Shown here: in pieces, positions 1 through 8,109 of the stretch | Numbering within the stretch: the stretch's first letter is position 1 | Layout: the number at the start of each line of letters is the position of its first letter | Source: Lachnospiraceae bacterium | GTDB lineage: Bacteria; Bacillota; Clostridia; Lachnospirales; Lachnospiraceae | Assembly (NCBI GenBank): GCA_022510705.1 | Contig: JAFLSX010000003.1 | Location: 1 to 46,161 of the forward strand | Reading direction: 5' to 3' | Length of the DNA stretch: 46,161 bases | Notes under the pieces: model-generated | What the model was told of the DNA's origin: nothing | The model's database searches: none | Seen by the model: only the letters and a program-made list of their open reading frames with translations | Translations under genes and position numbers: made by a program

Positions 1-1
1 A

Positions 2-724
2 GAAATTCTAAAGCAGTATTATCAGCAGATTGAAGAAGAATCTAAAAAATATTCTTTTGATCCGGAAGATTACTATGCGAATGTATGCTTTATCTATCTT
101 AATGATGATGAAATTCCGGAGATGCTATTCAGCCATGGTTATACGCCTACGGATTATGACGACCGCTGCAATATAAGAACTTATTTGTACACCTATAAAG
201 ACGGGACTGCAGTCCCGCTGTCACCGGGTGAAGACACAATAGAGGATTATTACGGATATAGAAAGCCTTTCAGTTATGTGGAACGGAAGGGAATGGTCTA
301 TTGTGATTACTATTATCCGTATAGCTTTACCACTTACGATAATGAAACGGACATTATTGATAATGTGGATGATAATATGTCGCGGATGGACGTCTGGGAT
401 CTCGATACCATGACCCTTACCTCTTCGAATGTTAATATACAAATGCTGCATGTAGTATACAATTACATGGAAGAAGAGTATGAAGACGCTGATTTCAGCT
501 ATGAGTATTATATAAATGTTTCGGATATCATTCGTGATGAAACGACCGGAGAAGTGAAAGAAATCGTTGGGGAGAAGGTTGCCCTAAAAGAGTATGAGTC
601 AAGTGAGGCGGCACTTTGGGATGGAGAACAGATTACCACACTGTCTGTCAATGATTTTGATAAGATCTATCGTGATGATAATGTGCTTAAAGCTCTTGCA
701 CAGTGCTATATGAAAAGCAGGTAA
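2..724 (+). CDS. C-terminal part of an uncharacterised, probably secreted protein
   Basis: The frame is open from the window edge, so the N-terminus and any signal peptide lie outside. About 240 residues are visible. They are acidic and rich in Tyr/Asp/Glu, and begin with a segment reading FIYLNDDEIPEMLF followed by a YTYKDG motif. That pairing (a 'Leu-Asp-Asp-Asp-x-Ile-Pro-Glu' strand, then a 'Tyr-Lys-Asp-Gly' strand) recurs in secreted or lipoprotein-anchored Lachnospiraceae proteins of unknown function, from my memory of such sequences. No catalytic motif or membrane segment is visible. A hairpin terminator follows 28 bases after the stop, so this ends its transcription unit. Function unknown. 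Confidence 0.75.
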   Translation, partial: EILKQYYQQIEEESKKYSFDPEDYYANVCFIYLNDDEIPEMLFSHGYTPTDYDDRCNIRTYLYTYKDGTAVPLSPGEDTIEDYYGYRKPFSYVERKGMVYCDYYYPYSFTTYDNETDIIDNVDDNMSRMDVWDLDTMTLTSSNVNIQMLHVVYNYMEEEYEDADFSYEYYINVSDIIRDETTGEVKEIVGEKVALKEYESSEAALWDGEQITTLSVNDFDKIYRDDNVLKALAQCYMKSR

Positions 725-751
725 TAACCTATAAATGTTGATGATTAAGAG

Positions 752-793
752 AATGCTGCTCTTGAGGCAAATTGCCAATAGAGCAGCATTTTT
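752..793 (+). terminator. Rho-independent terminator after the first gene
   Basis: AATGCTGCTC pairs with GAGCAGCATT, with an inner GGCAA/TTGCC helix, followed by a short T run. It lies just after the stop codon at 724. Confidence 0.7.
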
Positions 794-988
794 CGCATTC
801 GCCGGAAACCTTATTAAATGAAAAATTACTTTAGAAAACTGGAACAACAATAGAAATGTGACGATATATACGATATATCCCAAGTAGACAAAGAAATGGA
901 TTTCGCTAGTATAAGATCAAGGAGGATAAATCTTCTGCTCGCTGAGAGCAGCTCGCATTTTCCTTCGGAAAACAAGGAGGATTAAAAT

Positions 989-1102
989 ATGTCTATCGTC
1001 ATTCATCAGAATCAAAATTTGTATTGCAAGGGAACAGAAAACATTACGAATTCCGGGAAAAATGGGGTAGATTTGAGTATGGGTATGATAGTATTAGATT
1101 AA
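989..1102 (+). CDS. Possible 37-residue leader peptide or gene remnant
   Basis: An ATG sits 8 bases after AAGGAGG (974-980), an almost perfect Shine-Dalgarno site, and opens a 37-codon frame starting MSIVIHQNQNLYCKG. Upstream lie a second AAGGAGG (919-925) and two small hairpins: CTGCTC/GAGCAG at 935-951 and TTTTCC/GGAAAA at 958-972. The stop is 32 bases before the phosphoesterase start. The leader is much stronger than expected for such a short frame. It could be a real small protein, a translated leader of the next gene, or the 5' end of a lost gene. I recognise no family. Confidence 0.35.
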   Translation: MSIVIHQNQNLYCKGTENITNSGKNGVDLSMGMIVLD

Positions 1103-1134
1103 CAACTCTTGGCCTGAAAGGAAATATATTACAC

Positions 1135-1995
1135 ATGGAAATAGCCGTCTTTTCTGATATACACGGTAATTATGTAGCATTTCAGGAATGTCTTGAGTAT
1201 GCTTTAAATAGAAAAATTGATACCTACATATTTCTGGGAGATTATTTGGGCGAGTTTTCCTATCCACAGAAAACAATGGATATTATATATTCCATGGCGG
1301 AAAAGTATACTTGTTTCTTTGTGAGGGGAAATAAGGAGGATTACTGGATCAACCGGAGGGCGGATAGGAACTGTGAGTGGAAAGATGGAAATGCAACGGT
1401 AGGAGCGCTGAAGCATTGTTATGCGCAGCTGACCGAAAAAGACATCGACTTTTTTGAAACGCTGCCCATTTGCCGGGAAATAAAATTGGAAGGAGCACAA
1501 CCGCTGTTAGCCTGCCATGGCGCTCCTGCCGGCAATAAGGTAAAGATGCTGCCGGATCATGCTGGAACAAAGAGCATTCTTGAACAATGTGAGCATAAAT
1601 ACATACTATGCGGGCACACGCATATACAATGCATAATAGAGCACAATGGAATAATAGCGATAAATCCCGGATCGGTAGGAGTATCATTACATGGTGCGGG
1701 AAAAGCGCAGTTTATGATCCTTCATCAGGATACACAAGGATGGAGTCATGAGTTTATTGCTTTAGATTATGACAAAGAACAGGTCATAAAAGAAATGCGT
1801 GAATCCGGGCTGGAAGACATAGCTCCTTATTGGTGTCAAGTGACAAAACATATGATGTTAACCGGAACAATATCCCATGGAACCGTTTTAGCCAGGGCGG
1901 TAAAATTGTGTGAAGCAGAAAGAGGAAGCTGTGATTGGTGCAGCGTACCTGATGAATACTGGGAGCAGGCAATAGCAGAATTGCTGATCCCATAG
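1135..1995 (+). CDS. Calcineurin-like metallophosphoesterase (YfcE/MJ0936-type)
   Basis: A 286-residue cytosolic protein with the metal-binding motifs of the metallophosphoesterase fold in order: SDIHGN near the N-terminus (Asp, His), FLGDYLG (Asp), VRGNKE (Asn, in place of the usual GNH), ACHG (His) and CGHTH (His-x-His). NPGSVG follows, as in YfcE-type phosphodiesterases. These enzymes hydrolyse phosphodiesters using two metal ions; the physiological substrate cannot be told from sequence. I chose the ATG at 1135 because the conserved first strand begins directly with MEIAVFSDIHGN and AAAGGAAA precedes it. Upstream in-frame codons read as unrelated sequence. The protein carries about 80 residues after the usual fold end, of unknown role. 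Confidence 0.88.
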   Translation: MEIAVFSDIHGNYVAFQECLEYALNRKIDTYIFLGDYLGEFSYPQKTMDIIYSMAEKYTCFFVRGNKEDYWINRRADRNCEWKDGNATVGALKHCYAQLTEKDIDFFETLPICREIKLEGAQPLLACHGAPAGNKVKMLPDHAGTKSILEQCEHKYILCGHTHIQCIIEHNGIIAINPGSVGVSLHGAGKAQFMILHQDTQGWSHEFIALDYDKEQVIKEMRESGLEDIAPYWCQVTKHMMLTGTISHGTVLARAVKLCEAERGSCDWCSVPDEYWEQAIAELLIP

Positions 1996-2015
1996 CCAGA
2001 TCAGTCCCAGTTCTT

Positions 2016-2660
2016 TTATTCTACCCGTACCTTTTCTCCGGTCTTTAGAAAATAACATTCTCCCCGCCAAAATCCTTCTGCAGAGAGCTGCAGGAGGATT
2101 TCTAACATGCGGGAATTCAGCCTGTGGTAGACGGACTTCGGTTCCCAAGGTAACCCTTCTATATATTCCCGCTGCTTTTCATTTAGTACTCCAAGCAGTT
2201 CTTGAAAATGCGCCGGTTCCTGCCGCATCAGTATGCCGAACTCACAGGCAGCATAGGAGTGAGAGGACCCATTTTCGGATACTTTCTTTTCTAAGATTTT
2301 GCGGAATTTCTCTGTTTCATGGCTTTTTACTACAAACTCTTTCCATTGAATTTGAGGCTGCTCTGCTGTTGGCATAGCTACTTTCCGAAAGCTGGCTCTG
2401 CCGTACTCATCGTATTCCCGTACGTAATCTGCCTTTGTTTTGGTGTTGCAGCCCGGCTCACAGGTCAATATGACTTCTGTTTCTATCAGCCGCTCCCACA
2501 CTTGGCGACGTATCCGCTCAGTAGGTGTGGGAAAAGAAATCTGTTCTGAAATTTGTTTTACCGTATACCCCAAATCCGTCAGGTGGCGTATGCTGCCTCC
2601 GGCTGCTACCTCGTGGGTAAAATTGCTAAGGGCATTTTGAAAGAAAGACTGTTCTGACAT
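2016..2660 (-). CDS. Uncharacterised cytosolic protein, about 214 residues
   Basis: Convergent with the phosphoesterase gene. The start at MSEQSFFQ is preceded by GGAGGAACCGGC, a good ribosome binding site; an earlier in-frame Met has none. Residues about 30-60 (LTDLGYTVKQISEQISFPTP) look like a helix-turn-helix-like stretch, which would fit a DNA-binding or regulatory protein, but I cannot place it in a family. No signal peptide, membrane span or metal motif is visible, apart from CEPGC. The gene stands alone, with its 5' end facing the chemotaxis receptor gene. Exact start coordinate may be off by one base. Confidence 0.7.
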   Translation of the reverse strand: MSEQSFFQNALSNFTHEVAAGGSIRHLTDLGYTVKQISEQISFPTPTERIRRQVWERLIETEVILTCEPGCNTKTKADYVREYDEYGRASFRKVAMPTAEQPQIQWKEFVVKSHETEKFRKILEKKVSENGSSHSYAACEFGILMRQEPAHFQELLGVLNEKQREYIEGLPWEPKSVYHRLNSRMLEILLQLSAEGFWRGECYFLKTGEKVRVE

Positions 2661-2760
2661 GCCGGTTCCTCCTAATTCGCAGATTATCATCCGGACGCTT
2701 TACTGTCAAGTGGACGGTATTACAAAATGCACTCTAAAAGCATTAAGTGTGCCGGCAATA

Positions 2761-2789
2761 TTGTAAACGGACTCAGTATATGTTAAAAT
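2761..2789 (+). promoter_or_regulatory. Predicted sigma-A promoter of the chemotaxis receptor gene
   Basis: TTGTAA, 17-base spacer, TAAAAT, about 30 bases before the start codon. A weaker sigma-28-like arrangement (TAAA at 2735, then 15 bases, then GGCAATAT) overlaps it upstream. Motility genes often use sigma-28, so either could serve. Confidence 0.5.
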
Positions 2790-2818
2790 ATTAAGACCAA
2801 CCAAGGAGGTAACAGAAG

Positions 2819-4522
2819 ATGAAGACGAGAAAAATCAGTATTTCGGCCCAGCTCTTTCTTTTTATTTTGGGAGCTGCCATTGTGGTTGCACTGATTGTGG
2901 GCACTGTAGCATATCTCACCATGGGAAACTTTCTGAGAAAAAAGAGCATGGACGATGTGGTGGAGATTGCGGTAATTGCAGCACAAAATGTGGATGGAGA
3001 AACTTTTTCAAAAGCTGTAGAGGGGGATGAAGATGCTCTCTTACAGGTTAAGGATTCGTTAAGCTTCTTTTTGGTAGGTGATTCTGTTACCTATGTATAT
3101 ACGCTTATGCCGAAGGATAAAAATAATTTTCAGTTTGTTGTGGACACCGATCCTGACGATCCCGGGGAATATGGAGAGGAATACGAGGCGCAGGATGCCA
3201 TGTTTGAGGCAATGGAAGGAAGTTCATCCGTAACCAGTGAACCGTTTACCGATGAATGGGGGACCTTTTATAGCGGCTACGCACCAATCTCCTATAATGG
3301 TAAGGTGTTGGGCATGGTAGCCGTGGATTATGAGGCGTCCTCCATACAAACTTCTTTATTCAGCCTTATCAGTAATATTCTGATCGCAGTTGCCATAGGC
3401 ATAGTTCTTGCAGTTGTGGTGGCGCTTTTGGTAGCAACGAAAATGAAGAGGAATTTTGTAAAAGTAAATAATAAGATCCTGGAGGTAGCTTCCGACGACG
3501 GAGATCTGACAAAGGTGCTGGATATTACTTCCGGCGATGAGCTGGAGGTACTGGGAAGTAATCTGAACCGGCTGCTTCAGAAGACCGGTAATACGGTCAA
3601 GGAGATCAAGAACGGAACAAATAATATTGAATCTAAAATGAAGAAGATCAATAGCTATGTTTCCGGTTCGGTTTCCCGTATTAGCGATATCAATGATACA
3701 GTACAGAGTATGGTGGCCGCCTCTGAGGAAATTGCGGCATCTATCCAGACTGCCGGAGAGCAGGCGGATTTTGTATATAATGATATGCAGAATATATTGG
3801 ATATTGTGAACGGCAACACGGATTCTTTGCGCGAAATCAATGTTTCTTCCAAGGAATTGAGCAATACAGCCAAGCTTTCTTACGATAGAATCTTTAAAGA
3901 CGCAGAAAACCTATCTGAGAACTTGCAGAAACAAAAAGAAAGGGCAGATGCCGTTCTGCAGATTAAAGAACTTTCGGATGCTATTTTAGGGATTTCAGAA
4001 CAGACGAATCTGCTCGCACTGAATGCTTCCATAGAGGCGGCGAGAGCCGGGGAGGCAGGAAAAGGATTTGCCGTTGTGGCTACGGAAATTGGAAACCTGG
4101 CAAATAACACGAGCAGCGCGGCAAATGAAATCCAGACAATGAGTACTGATGTTGTGGAGGCAATTCAGGGATTGAACAGTCTGGCGGATCAGATGCTTTT
4201 ACTTCTGCGGGAAGAAGTTTCCACAGATTATAAAAAATTTGGTGATGTATCCCGAAGTTTTACGAGTAAAGCAGATGATATTCAAAATTCCATGGAGCAG
4301 CTGCAGCAGAAAACAATGCAGTATACAAAATCTTTAGGAGAAATCAAAGATGCCATGCTGTCTGTCGGCGCAGCATCCCAGGAAAATAGCGCGGAGATCA
4401 TAAATGTATCTGAAATATTATCTTCCATGGATACGGATATGCAGGATATCGGTAGCTCAACCAAGGAAACATCCTCAGCTATTTCAACCATGAATGATGA
4501 TTTAAACAGATATCGGGTTTAA
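2819..4522 (+). CDS. Methyl-accepting chemotaxis protein, membrane receptor
   Basis: A 567-residue classical chemoreceptor. TM1 spans about residues 12-34, then an extracellular sensing domain of about 145 residues (double-PAS/Cache-like, with [17 protein letters not shown] near 108-123). TM2 spans about 184-207, then a HAMP linker to about 260 and a long coiled-coil signalling domain. The hairpin tip that contacts CheA/CheW is at about 393-424 and contains [19 protein letters not shown], the family's most conserved stretch. It would signal ligand binding to the flagellar motor; the ligand cannot be inferred. AAGGAGG precedes the ATG. Monocistronic, with its own promoter and terminator. Implies that the organism is motile. 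Confidence 0.96.
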   Translation: MKTRKISISAQLFLFILGAAIVVALIVGTVAYLTMGNFLRKKSMDDVVEIAVIAAQNVDGETFSKAVEGDEDALLQVKDSLSFFLVGDSVTYVYTLMPKDKNNFQFVVDTDPDDPGEYGEEYEAQDAMFEAMEGSSSVTSEPFTDEWGTFYSGYAPISYNGKVLGMVAVDYEASSIQTSLFSLISNILIAVAIGIVLAVVVALLVATKMKRNFVKVNNKILEVASDDGDLTKVLDITSGDELEVLGSNLNRLLQKTGNTVKEIKNGTNNIESKMKKINSYVSGSVSRISDINDTVQSMVAASEEIAASIQTAGEQADFVYNDMQNILDIVNGNTDSLREINVSSKELSNTAKLSYDRIFKDAENLSENLQKQKERADAVLQIKELSDAILGISEQTNLLALNASIEAARAGEAGKGFAVVATEIGNLANNTSSAANEIQTMSTDVVEAIQGLNSLADQMLLLLREEVSTDYKKFGDVSRSFTSKADDIQNSMEQLQQKTMQYTKSLGEIKDAMLSVGAASQENSAEIINVSEILSSMDTDMQDIGSSTKETSSAISTMNDDLNRYRV

Positions 4523-4530
4523 TAAAGCAA

Positions 4531-4562
4531 AGGCTCTCGAGAGATTGATCGAGAGCCTGTTT
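4531..4562 (+). terminator. Terminator of the chemoreceptor gene
   Basis: AGGCTCTCGA pairs with TCGAGAGCCT around an 8-base loop, followed by GTTTTGTGTTTT. Confidence 0.85.
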
Positions 4563-4615
4563 TGTGTTTTATACAATGAATAATACCTACTTAAGTTCGA
4601 CTCCTCGTTAGTGCC

Positions 4616-4644
4616 TTGACATTCTATGTCGGATTTCTTACAAT
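4616..4644 (+). promoter_or_regulatory. Promoter of the cobalamin uptake operon
   Basis: TTGACA, exactly 17 bases, TACAAT, about 50 bases before the riboswitch aptamer. The -10 lies within TACAATGAATAAT, a 13-base sequence that also occurs at 4572-4584. Confidence 0.7.
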
Positions 4645-4690
4645 GAATAATGCAAAAATAACCTGAAAAAATAGAATACATTTCATATAC

Positions 4691-4792
4691 AAGGCCAGAC
4701 ATCTATTCAGAGAAGTCGGGTGTAAATCCCGCACGGCCCCGCCACTGTGATGTGCGCTCTGCGCACTAAGCCAGATCGCTGAGTCTGTCCTA
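4691..4792 (+). promoter_or_regulatory. Cobalamin (AdoCbl-type) riboswitch aptamer
   Basis: Diagnostic cobalamin-element blocks occur in order: GGGTGTAAATCCCGCACGG, then CCCCGCCACTGTGATG, a CG-rich hairpin (TGTGCGCTCTGCGCA), AAGCCAGATCGCTGAGTC and a closing CAGAC/GTCTG helix. The element sits directly in front of a BtuF-BtuC-BtuD type gene set. It should lower expression when cobalamin is abundant. The adjoining hairpins provide a transcription-termination expression platform. Confidence 0.93.
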
Positions 4793-4829
4793 CACAAGTT
4801 TACGATGGGTGAAGTTGTGTTTGTTTTTT
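4792..4829 (+). terminator. Riboswitch expression platform: first intrinsic terminator
   Basis: ACACAA pairs with TTGTGT, extended inward after one mismatch by TTTAC/GTGAA, followed by TTTGTTTTTT. It begins where the aptamer ends, so alternative pairing with the aptamer's 3' edge is possible. Confidence 0.7.
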
Positions 4830-4831
4830 GA

Positions 4832-4880
4832 CGGCAAAAACACCCTTTTGGTATATGAAGGGTGTTTTATTTTGCCGGGG
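4832..4880 (+). terminator. Second hairpin/terminator between riboswitch and first gene
   Basis: CGGCAAAA plus ACACCCTT pairs with AAGGGTGT plus TTTTGCCG. The stem is about 18 bp with TTTTATTTT on its 3' side. It is separate from the first terminator, so transcription must pass two hairpins before the first gene. Confidence 0.65.
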
Positions 4881-4904
4881 AAAAACAAAGGAGGAGTTCA
4901 TAGA

Positions 4905-5849
4905 ATGAACAAACAAAAGCAACAAAAGAAACTGATAAGCTTGCTTATCATCCTTGCTATGGCCTTAGGTCTGGCAGCCTGTGGAGCGAATGCGCCGTCG
5001 GCATCCGGCTCCGGCACGCTGCCCACAGTTGATCCCAGCGGTGCGGAAATTATCGTGCCGGAGGAAATTGATTCCATTGTGGTGATGGCCCCTTCCATTG
5101 CAGAAACGGTAGTTGCATTAGGCTATGGAGACAAGATTATAGCCTATGATATCTCCAGTATGGGTTTGGAAGGACTGCCTGAGAATGTACCGGTCTTTGA
5201 CCTGGTAGAGCCTGATATGGAGCAGCTCGTATCCTTAAAGCCTGATTTGCTGTTGGTGACTAACTTATCCCTTTATGATGAAAGTAATCCTTATCAGCAG
5301 CTGATTGATTTAGGGGTTTGTGTGGCATGTATTCCGTCCAGTGACAGTATTGCGGATATTCAAAGTGATATCGCTTTCATTGCCGCAGTTTTGGGAGAGA
5401 GTAAAAAGGGAGATGCGCTGATTGCGCAGATGCAGGTTGAGATTGATGAGATTGTTGCCATTGCACAGGGGATTACGGAGAAGAAAACAGTCTACTTTGA
5501 GATTTCCGCCGCCCCCTATATGTATAGTTTCGGAAAGGGCGTTTTCCTCAATGAAATGATCGAACTGATCGGAGCGGAAAATATCCTGGCAGGTGAAGAG
5601 GGCTGGCTCTCCGTCTCCGAGGAATCGGTGGTCGCAGCCAACCCGGATGTGATTCTGACAAATGTTAATTATATTGACAATCCTACACAGGAGATCATGG
5701 AACGCAGCGGTTGGGATGCACTTGCGGCTGTGCAGAACGGAGATGTATATTATATTGACAACATGGCTTCTTCGTTGCCAAATCAGAATGTGGTAAAAGC
5801 AATGAGACAGATGGCGGAGGCCATTTATCCGGAGTATTATGGAAAATAA
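4905..5849 (+). CDS. btuF: Cobalamin/iron-siderophore-type ABC transporter substrate-binding lipoprotein
   Basis: A 314-residue lipoprotein. A basic start and hydrophobic segment lead to a lipobox LAAC with Cys26 as the predicted lipidated residue. The rest is a class III periplasmic-binding fold. APSIAETVVALGYGDKIIAYD and LKPDLLLVTN are typical of BtuF/FhuD/TroA-like proteins, and the C-terminal AAVQNGDVYYIDN is also family-like. It would capture a corrinoid at the membrane surface and pass it to the permease encoded next. I chose the ATG at 4905, after AAAGGAGGAGTTC; the longer frame runs into the terminator. The cobalamin riboswitch makes a vitamin B12 substrate much more likely than iron. 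The symbol btuF is inferred from context. Confidence 0.88.
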   Translation: MNKQKQQKKLISLLIILAMALGLAACGANAPSASGSGTLPTVDPSGAEIIVPEEIDSIVVMAPSIAETVVALGYGDKIIAYDISSMGLEGLPENVPVFDLVEPDMEQLVSLKPDLLLVTNLSLYDESNPYQQLIDLGVCVACIPSSDSIADIQSDIAFIAAVLGESKKGDALIAQMQVEIDEIVAIAQGITEKKTVYFEISAAPYMYSFGKGVFLNEMIELIGAENILAGEEGWLSVSEESVVAANPDVILTNVNYIDNPTQEIMERSGWDALAAVQNGDVYYIDNMASSLPNQNVVKAMRQMAEAIYPEYYGK

Positions 5850-6855
5850 AACAATGTTAAAAATCCTGCTGCTGGTAACAGCAGCAGGTGCTTCGATACT
5901 TTTGGGAATCGGTGTGGGGAGTGTGTTCATTCCCCCCGCCGATATTCTCGCAATTTTGGGAAATTCTCTTCTGGGAAAAGGAAAGGCGATAGACCCCATT
6001 TATGCTACACTTATCATGGATATGCGCCTGCCCCGGGTATTATTGGCATTTCTTGTAGGGGCAGCACTGTCTGCCAGCGGAACAGTAATGCAGTCGGTAT
6101 TAAAGAATCCACTGGCATCACCCTTTGGCATGGGAATTTCTGCCGGAGCCGGTCTTGGGGCGGCAGTTGTAATTGTCAGTGGCACTACTGCCGGCATGAT
6201 GGGTGTTTTTTTGCTGCCGACAGTAAGTTTCGTTTCGGGACTTCTTACGGTCATTCTGGTTATGGGGGTGGCCGCCCGTATAGACAGGGGACTGTCCAAT
6301 ACCACGATCGTGCTCATCGGTATGGTGATTTCTCTGTTTTTTAGTGCAATTATGAATCTTCTGGCGACCCTTTCCCCTACCTATGCCCAGAGAATCAATT
6401 TGTGGCAGTTGGGAAGCTTTTCCATGAAAGAGTGGAGCAGTATATGGGTGCTTTTACCGGTGACAATACTGTGCCTGATTTGTTTTCAATGCGCTGCCAG
6501 AGAACTGGATATCATGACATTCGGAGAGGAACAGGCGCAGAGTATGGGCGTTAACCTGAAAAGGAGTAAGTGGCTCTTGATGCTCTGCGTGGCAGTACTT
6601 ACGGGAACGGCTGTGGCTTTTGCGGGAATCATCGGATTTGTGGATCTGATTGTCCCTCATGTGGTGAGGCGCTTTTTCGGTTCTTCCCACCGCAGGGTAA
6701 TACCGGCCAGTGCTTTGTTTGGAGGAACTTTTATGGTCCTCTGCGATCTGGCTGCCCGCACGATTGCTTCTCCCAGAGAAATTCCTATAGGCTCTGTTAC
6801 TGCGCTGATTGGAGTTCCATTTTTTATCTATATTTATTTTGGAAAGAGGAAATGA
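5839..6855 (+). CDS. btuC: FecCD-type ABC transporter permease (BtuC-like)
   Basis: A 338-residue, very hydrophobic protein with about nine or ten membrane helices. Family signatures are present: RLPRVLLAFLVGAALSASG near residue 57, QSVLKNPLASPFGMGISAGA near residue 89, and near the C-terminus AGIIGFVDLIVPHVVRR followed by EIPIGSVTALIGVPFF. This is the FecCD/BtuC permease family that moves B12, haem or siderophores. The start codon lies inside the last codons of the binding-protein gene (11-base overlap), which implies translational coupling. Together with its neighbours it forms a complete importer. The riboswitch points to corrinoid as substrate. Confidence 0.93.
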   Translation: MENKTMLKILLLVTAAGASILLGIGVGSVFIPPADILAILGNSLLGKGKAIDPIYATLIMDMRLPRVLLAFLVGAALSASGTVMQSVLKNPLASPFGMGISAGAGLGAAVVIVSGTTAGMMGVFLLPTVSFVSGLLTVILVMGVAARIDRGLSNTTIVLIGMVISLFFSAIMNLLATLSPTYAQRINLWQLGSFSMKEWSSIWVLLPVTILCLICFQCAARELDIMTFGEEQAQSMGVNLKRSKWLLMLCVAVLTGTAVAFAGIIGFVDLIVPHVVRRFFGSSHRRVIPASALFGGTFMVLCDLAARTIASPREIPIGSVTALIGVPFFIYIYFGKRK

Positions 6856-6857
6856 GT

Positions 6858-7616
6858 ATGTTTAAGGTAGCGCATCTGAGTTGTGGTTATACAGATGTTC
6901 CTGTAGTAAAAGATGTGTCCTTTCAAGTGGAGAAGGGACAGCGGCTCTGCATTCTGGGTCCTAACGGCTGCGGCAAAACCACGCTTTTAAGAGGATTGGC
7001 AGGAATACTGCCCACTGCCGGTTCCGTAAAAGTGCAGGGAGTTGACATAAAGGAGCTGTCCGCAAGGCAGAAGAGTCGTCGGATTGCCCTGATGAGTCAG
7101 TTGTCCACGACCTATTTTACTTATACGGTATATGAAACGGTGATGTTGGGCCGATATGCTCACCAGAAAAGAAGCGTTTTCTTAGGAGAAACAGAGAAAG
7201 ATCATAGGATTGTGCAGGAAAATCTTGAACGTGTGGGTATGCTTGAATATAAGGATAGGTTGATCACGGAATTGTCCGGAGGACAGCTTCAGCGCGTTTT
7301 CCTTGCCAGAGTATTTGTGCAGGAACCGCAGGTGATTCTGTTGGACGAGCCTACCAATCATCTGGATTTAAAATATCAGCTGGAACTGATAGAAATGCTG
7401 AAGGAATGGGTAGGAGAAGGCGAACGCTGTGTCGTAGGTGTGCTGCATGATATCAATCTTGCCCTTTCGTTTGCTGATGACATATTATTGATGGAAGATG
7501 GCGCGGTTGTGGCCTGTGAGAATGTAAAAGATTTTGATCTGTCCCTGCTTGACTCTATTTATCACATGGATGTACAGCAGTTCATGCAGGATTCTTTGCA
7601 GAGATGGAAAAACTGA
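6858..7616 (+). CDS. btuD: ABC transporter ATPase (BtuD/FecE-like)
   Basis: A 252-residue ATPase with Walker A GPNGCGKTT (34-42), Q-loop region MSQLSTTYF, signature LSGGQ (139-143), Walker B VILLDE (159-164), D-loop and H-loop His at about 197. It powers the permease encoded upstream. Two near starts exist: ATG at 6852 overlaps the permease stop as ATGA, but leaves only two bases after GAGG; ATG at 6858 has proper spacing. I chose 6858, and the difference is only two residues. Last clearly intact gene of the riboswitch-controlled importer. Confidence 0.93.
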   Translation: MFKVAHLSCGYTDVPVVKDVSFQVEKGQRLCILGPNGCGKTTLLRGLAGILPTAGSVKVQGVDIKELSARQKSRRIALMSQLSTTYFTYTVYETVMLGRYAHQKRSVFLGETEKDHRIVQENLERVGMLEYKDRLITELSGGQLQRVFLARVFVQEPQVILLDEPTNHLDLKYQLELIEMLKEWVGEGERCVVGVLHDINLALSFADDILLMEDGAVVACENVKDFDLSLLDSIYHMDVQQFMQDSLQRWKN

Positions 7617-7659
7617 GTTAAAATGGCGCCTAAAACGAATCGGAATAGGAGAAATAAAG

Positions 7660-8041
7660 ATGGAATTATATCGGAGCCCCTATGAGGCATATCCTTTTTT
7701 GTGCGATAGTGCAGAGGTTTTACGTTGTGATTTTGAACTGTTAACGGATGAGATGGCCAGCCGTACGGGACTGCTTCGGGCGCAGACAGAGAAAATAGTG
7801 CAAAAAAGTTTTGGGTGTGCTGACTCAGGGGTGTGAGGCAGCATGCACGGCACATCTGCTTAGGGTACAGGGCAAGCAGTTAGTACGACTGTTGTACCGT
7901 CACTGTGAGAGGGGACATACCGTGCCGCCCATGCTGATTGATCTGGCCAATCTCTTGTCTGGCTATTTCTTCTTTCTGGCGCTTAAACTCAATGAATGGG
8001 AAGGTGTGGACGAGATTCCCTATATTAGCAGGAATTATTGA
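7660..8041 (+). pseudogene. Frameshifted gene resembling a PduO-type cobalamin adenosyltransferase
   Basis: The frame from ATG 7660 (after AGGAGAAATAAAG) runs to 7836. A second frame, shifted by +1, carries the rest to 8041. Both join naturally if one A is removed from the six-A run at 7802-7807, giving about 126 residues. The first part contains TDEMASRTGLLRA, like the VDELNSxLGLARA motif of PduO/MMAB enzymes. The end contains LANLLSGYFFFLALKLN, aligning with the family's LNRLSDYLFVLAR helix. The Arg and Asp of that helix are replaced, so activity is doubtful even if the frame is restored. PduO enzymes are also longer (about 170-190). Position in the B12 operon supports a corrinoid role; the family assignment is tentative. 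A sequencing error in the run cannot be excluded. Confidence 0.6.
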
Positions 8042-8060
8042 ATTCTATGCCATTAATTTA

Positions 8061-8095
8061 AAAAAAGAGCCGGTGCATAACATCGGCTCTTTTTT
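8061..8095. terminator. Bidirectional terminator between convergent units
   Basis: AAAAAAGAGCCGGTG pairs with CATCGGCTCTTTTTT. A-run and T-run flank the stem, so it can end transcription from both sides: the cobalamin operon and the minus-strand gene at 8110-8949. Confidence 0.88.
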
Positions 8096-8109
8096 GGTAT
8101 ATGCAATTA

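Noticed and set aside
1024..1134. Upstream extension of the phosphoesterase
   Set aside because: It overlaps the 37-codon frame, shows no family similarity and the conserved start is at 1135.
6570..6857. Longer ATPase start
   Set aside because: The extra sequence lies out of frame inside the permease gene; the conserved ATPase starts at 6858.
7802..7807. Programmed -1 frameshift at the A run
   Set aside because: Joining the frames requires a +1 shift (one A removed), and the heptamer is not in the -1 phase; mutation, slippage or error fits better.
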